A program made the position numbers and the translations under genes. DNA of 6,571 bases from Treponema primitia ZAS-1. GTDB taxonomy: Bacteria; Spirochaetota; Spirochaetia; Treponematales; Breznakiellaceae. This document shows, one piece after another, positions 3,782 through 6,571 of the stretch. The stretch's first letter is position 1, and each line of letters starts with the position of its first letter. The notes under the pieces were generated by a model. It made no database searches and had not been told where the DNA came from. It saw only the letters and a list, made by a program, of their open reading frames with translations. Where the stretch lies: assembly GCF_000297095.1 (NCBI RefSeq), contig NZ_AEEA01000072.1, forward strand, positions 1 to 6,571, in the 5' to 3' direction.

Positions 3782-6571
3782 AACTCCCCAGGAACGGGTT
3801 TTTGGGGCGCCGGATTATGTGGTATTTCTCATCTGCATCGCCGGGGTACTCTTCTGCCTCTGGTTCTTCCGGCAGGATCTGAACCAGAGCCTTACCCGGC
3901 TCGAGGCCCCCATGGGGACCATCACCTTTAAGTACAAGGCCGCCCAGCGGCGTTTATCGGACCGGGTACTCTGGGACCGGCTGGCGAAGGAATCCCCGGT
4001 GTACAACGGGGATCTGATCCGTACCGCTGACCTTTCGGAAGCCACCGTTACCTTTCACAGCGGGGGAATAATAAACCTGCAGGAAAACAGCATTATTCAG
4101 CTTTTTGAGGAAAACGCCATACCCCGGATCGACTTTACCCAGGGTAGTGTGAGTGTAAATGTCCGGAACGGCGAAGGTATCATCCTGTCCTCCGGGGACA
4201 GCCGCCTTGAAGTGCTTTCCGGCGGGGTGGTAAGCGCCGGGGCCGGGGGGGATGGTTTTACGGTTTCCGTTGTGGAAGGTACGGCCATGGTATCCGGGGA
4301 AACCCTGGAGGCGGGGGCGGTTTTCTCCGATGACACCGCCCTTTCCCGGACAGCCCCCCTAAAACCCAGGCCGGCAACCCGGCTTCTGGTAAGTGAGCGC
4401 CGCCCCTTCCCGGTTCAATTTAGATGGAACAGGGTAAACTACACCGAAACAACCCACCTTGAAATTGCAGAAGACCGGGGATTTACCCGGCCGGCGGCAA
4501 AATTGGACCTGGAGGGAGATGAAGCCCTGGTGGACCTGGGGCCGGGAAACTGGTGGTGGCGGGCGTATCCATCGGGCATGGCGGATGGGTTTGAAGGAGG
4601 GCTTCCCGAAAATATCACCGAAAAGCTGGTGATAAGCTACGCCCCGCCGCCGGTACAGATCACCCCCGCCGGGGGGTATGTATACCGGTACCGGACCAAA
4701 CAGCCCTCAGTACGCTTCCAGTGGACCGAAACGGCGGAGGCTGCCTTTTATATTGTAACTGCCGCGAATAACCCCCAGCTTCTTAACCCGGTTTTACAGA
4801 TCCAGGAGCAGGGAACCTCTTTTATCTATTCAAAGCTGCCGCCGGGACGCTGGTACTGGCAGGTGCAGCCCGTATTTTCCGGGGATTATGAGGGCGCTTC
4901 GGCGGGTTCCGGGGTTAATGACTTTTTCATCGAACAAAGCGGCGAACTGTCATCCCCGGTACTTTCCAACCCCCAGAACGGAAGTTCTCTTAATATCTCG
5001 GAGGAGCGGCAGGACTTTTACTTTTCCTGGAATAACAACCTTGAAGCCGATTCCTATACCCTGCGGATTTCCCGGAACCGGGATCTGAGCGGTCCCCTTA
5101 TTACCCGGATAGTGCGGGATAATTACTATGTCTACCGGGCGAATGACCGAACCATAACAGACGGACAGTATTACTGGGGGGTCTACCAGACCGATATGGA
5201 GGGGAACGCTTCGCCCCTTTCACCGGTGTATGGATTTTTCGCCCTGGAAGGGGAAGTAATACAACGTACCCTGTTCCCGCCGGACAATTACACCATCGCA
5301 GAAAATCTGCTCCCCGATATGCGGTTTACCTGGAGGAGCAACCTCCCATTCCAGACCCGGTTCCAGGTTTCTTCCACCCCGGATTTTTCCGGCCCCGCAA
5401 TAGACGAGGTAACCGGCAGCGAAACGATACGGGGAAGGCAGCTCTCGCCGGGAACCTGGTATTGGCGTATAGCGGTGGAAAGCCCGGAGGTAACCCTGCA
5501 AACCGCGCCCAAGGTCCTGAGGGTGGCCCCTCCCCTAGCCCGCCCGGTGATGGAAACGCCCGGGGATAACAGCCGCATCGCGGTCCCGGAATGGGGGGAC
5601 GTACCGTTCCGGTGGGCGGCGGTTCCGGAGGCGGATTATTACCAGTTCAGGCTGTACCGGGAGCTGGACCCTGCAAGGCCGGTATACCAGGACAATCTGA
5701 ACGCCGCCATAAACAGGGTTATCAACTGGAGCAATTATGCGGAGGGAAACTATTTTTGGACCATCCAGGCCTTTACCGAAGAAACTCCCCTGCGTTCCCG
5801 GCAGAGCGGATTGATCTCATCCGCAGCTTTTTCCCTGCGAAAACTCCGTCCGGTCGCACTGGAATACCCCGCAACCGGGGCGGTCCTCAATGGACTTAGC
5901 GCCTACCGCCAGGGAGAAACTATCCGCTGGAGTACCCCGGAAACCCTGGGAAGTTCCCGGTTTATCCTTTCCCAAAATCCTAACCCCCTGGCGGGAAGGC
6001 CTGTAATAGATATTACGAACCCCGACCCGAGTATCCCCCTGGCCCGACTGCGGGAGGGGACCTACTTTTGGACGATTTTGGGAGAAACTCCGGAGGGGTA
6101 TGATGTCAGCGCCCCCTCTCCGGCGTCCTTCCGGGTATTGCCCATTGAAATTACCCCGGTTTCCCTGAACCTGCCCGGTAATGAGGCGGAATTTGAGGGG
6201 CTGGCAGCCATGCGCCGGCCCGGAAAGCTTCGGTGGAGTTCCGAAGAATTCCCGCAAACCAGCCGGTTTGTCCTGTCCCGGAACCCCGACCCGCTGAAGG
6301 ATCCCCTCATGGATATCCGCAGCCCCGGCGCTGAGATTTCCCTGGTCCGCCTGGAAGCCGGGGAGTATTATTGGACCATCCGGGCGGAAACCGCAGATGG
6401 CCTTGATATCAGCGCCCCCTCGCCGGCATCCTTCCGGGTACTGCCCATACCGCCGCTCCCGTCGCCGGGCGGCATTTCCCCTGAAAACGCCGCCCGGTTA
6501 GGCCCGGACCAGCTGGAAACCATGAATTCCATCACCTTTTCCTGGGGCAATGTATCAGGGGCAAACGCCTA
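3741..6571 (+). CDS. Membrane-anchored FecR-domain protein with multiple Fn3/Ig-like modules, 3' end outside window
   Basis: The frame stays open from ATG 3741 to the window end (943 full codons plus two bases). The N-terminus is short and basic (MRKRKSTK), followed by one TM segment at about 25-43 (DYVVFLICIAGVLFCLWFF), so nearly all of the protein is expected in the periplasm. Residues about 86-195 resemble the FecR domain, with NGDLIRTADLSEATVTF and INLQENSIIQL as the diagnostic part. From about 221 onward come modules of about 100 residues, each with a core W (FRW, FQW, FSW, FTW) and an aromatic-aromatic-Trp strand preceded by Gly. Unlike classical FecR sigma regulators it has no cytoplasmic anti-sigma domain. 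The start overlaps the cyclase end by 41 bp in another frame, which strongly suggests one operon and translational coupling. A GTG at 3819 is a weaker alternative start because it would remove the basic tail. Binding of peptidoglycan, polysaccharide or host matrix is conceivable but not shown. Confidence 0.9.
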   Translation, partial: MRKRKSTKSVPANKTPQERVFGAPDYVVFLICIAGVLFCLWFFRQDLNQSLTRLEAPMGTITFKYKAAQRRLSDRVLWDRLAKESPVYNGDLIRTADLSEATVTFHSGGIINLQENSIIQLFEENAIPRIDFTQGSVSVNVRNGEGIILSSGDSRLEVLSGGVVSAGAGGDGFTVSVVEGTAMVSGETLEAGAVFSDDTALSRTAPLKPRPATRLLVSERRPFPVQFRWNRVNYTETTHLEIAEDRGFTRPAAKLDLEGDEALVDLGPGNWWWRAYPSGMADGFEGGLPENITEKLVISYAPPPVQITPAGGYVYRYRTKQPSVRFQWTETAEAAFYIVTAANNPQLLNPVLQIQEQGTSFIYSKLPPGRWYWQVQPVFSGDYEGASAGSGVNDFFIEQSGELSSPVLSNPQNGSSLNISEERQDFYFSWNNNLEADSYTLRISRNRDLSGPLITRIVRDNYYVYRANDRTITDGQYYWGVYQTDMEGNASPLSPVYGFFALEGEVIQRTLFPPDNYTIAENLLPDMRFTWRSNLPFQTRFQVSSTPDFSGPAIDEVTGSETIRGRQLSPGTWYWRIAVESPEVTLQTAPKVLRVAPPLARPVMETPGDNSRIAVPEWGDVPFRWAAVPEADYYQFRLYRELDPARPVYQDNLNAAINRVINWSNYAEGNYFWTIQAFTEETPLRSRQSGLISSAAFSLRKLRPVALEYPATGAVLNGLSAYRQGETIRWSTPETLGSSRFILSQNPNPLAGRPVIDITNPDPSIPLARLREGTYFWTILGETPEGYDVSAPSPASFRVLPIEITPVSLNLPGNEAEFEGLAAMRRPGKLRWSSEEFPQTSRFVLSRNPDPLKDPLMDIRSPGAEISLVRLEAGEYYWTIRAETADGLDISAPSPASFRVLPIPPLPSPGGISPENAARLGPDQLETMNSITFSWGNVSGANA
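3996..4325 (+). other. FecR-like domain
   Basis: Residues about 86-195 of the FecR/Fn3 protein. The family pattern GD-x-I-x-T followed by S-x-A, a Gly-containing turn and L-x-x-x-S is visible as NGDLIRT, SEATVTF, SGGIINLQENS. A second half with beta-strand pairs follows (GSVSVNV, RLEVLSGG, FTVSVVEGTAMV, LEAGAVF), as is usual for this beta-helical domain. The family is known both in iron-uptake signalling and, more broadly, as a periplasmic domain beside LysM or Fn3-type modules; the second use fits here. Confidence 0.75.
4401..6571 (+). repeat. Seven complete Fn3/Ig-like modules plus the start of an eighth
   Basis: The third aromatic of the Gly-x-(W/Y)-(W/Y/F)-W strand falls at residues 273, 373, 479, 575, 673, 777 and 878, giving spacings of 100, 106, 96, 98, 104 and 101 residues. 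Each module also has an early core W (FRW, FQW, FSW, FTW, FRW, IRW, LRW) and a middle strand of the type F-x-x-S-x-N/T-P-D. The eighth starts near residue 904 and reaches its core W (ITFSWGN) just before the window ends. This is the pattern of Fn3/Ig-like beta-sandwich modules in bacterial envelope proteins. Confidence 0.8.
6108..6448 (+). repeat. Near-identical DNA pair in modules 6 and 7, 303-bp period
   Basis: Bases 6108-6145 and 6411-6448 match at 35 of 38 positions and both encode SAPSPASFRVLPI. All three differences are silent (Ser and Ala third positions, and TTG/CTG for Leu). The offset is 303 bp, exactly 101 codons. Over the 31 residues ending there, the two modules share 22. This pair is clearly closer than the other modules, so it is the most recent duplication visible. 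Confidence 0.85.

Noticed and set aside
5591..5899. Alternative + frame of about 102 codons inside the FecR/Fn3 gene
   Set aside because: The main frame is unbroken and shows the periodic module pattern straight through this region.
6062..6550. Two antisense frames sharing a similar segment (GNTRKDAGEGAL)
   Set aside because: The shared segment is only the complement of the duplicated block in Fn3 modules 6 and 7.

Overview
The window holds three large genes, all on the + strand. Two of them run off the window edges. The combination of a GTG-started sensor adenylate cyclase, an overlapping FecR-domain protein with many Fn3/Ig-like modules, and a long Gly-rich beta-helix repeat protein looks most like a spirochaete. 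A host-associated or termite-gut type Treponema is my best guess. This rests on remembered family resemblance and moderately GC-rich coding sequence; no marker gene is present, so the genus is an inference.

Layout: (1) Bases 1-1788 are the 3' part of a repetitive gene for a predicted secreted or surface parallel beta-helix protein. It has 16 complete repeats of about 30 residues, each with an FTMSGGTISGNTA core followed by GGGV, and ends in a beta-rich C-terminal region of about 85 residues. (2) Bases 1789-1891 are a 103-bp AT-rich gap with no convincing terminator and only weak promoter-like sequence; it ends in a strong Shine-Dalgarno. (3) Bases 1892-3781 encode a complete 629-residue membrane class III adenylate cyclase: TM, periplasmic Cache-like sensor, TM, HAMP, cyclase catalytic domain. 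(4) From base 3741 to the end, a gene whose start overlaps the cyclase by 41 bp encodes a protein of more than 943 residues. It has a short basic cytoplasmic tail, one TM segment, a FecR-like periplasmic domain, and seven complete modules of about 100 residues with the start of an eighth.

The cyclase and FecR/Fn3 genes almost certainly form one transcription unit with coupled translation. The likely picture is an inner-membrane sensor that makes cAMP in response to a periplasmic ligand, co-produced with a long periplasmic protein that could bind envelope material or present a signal. That functional link is inferred from gene order only. The beta-helix gene upstream may be independent or may read through into the operon. 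I did not see RNA genes, CRISPR arrays, insertion sequences or phage genes. The individual families are known; the points of most interest are the pairing of cyclase with a FecR protein that lacks an anti-sigma domain, and the internal repeat evolution in both repetitive proteins.
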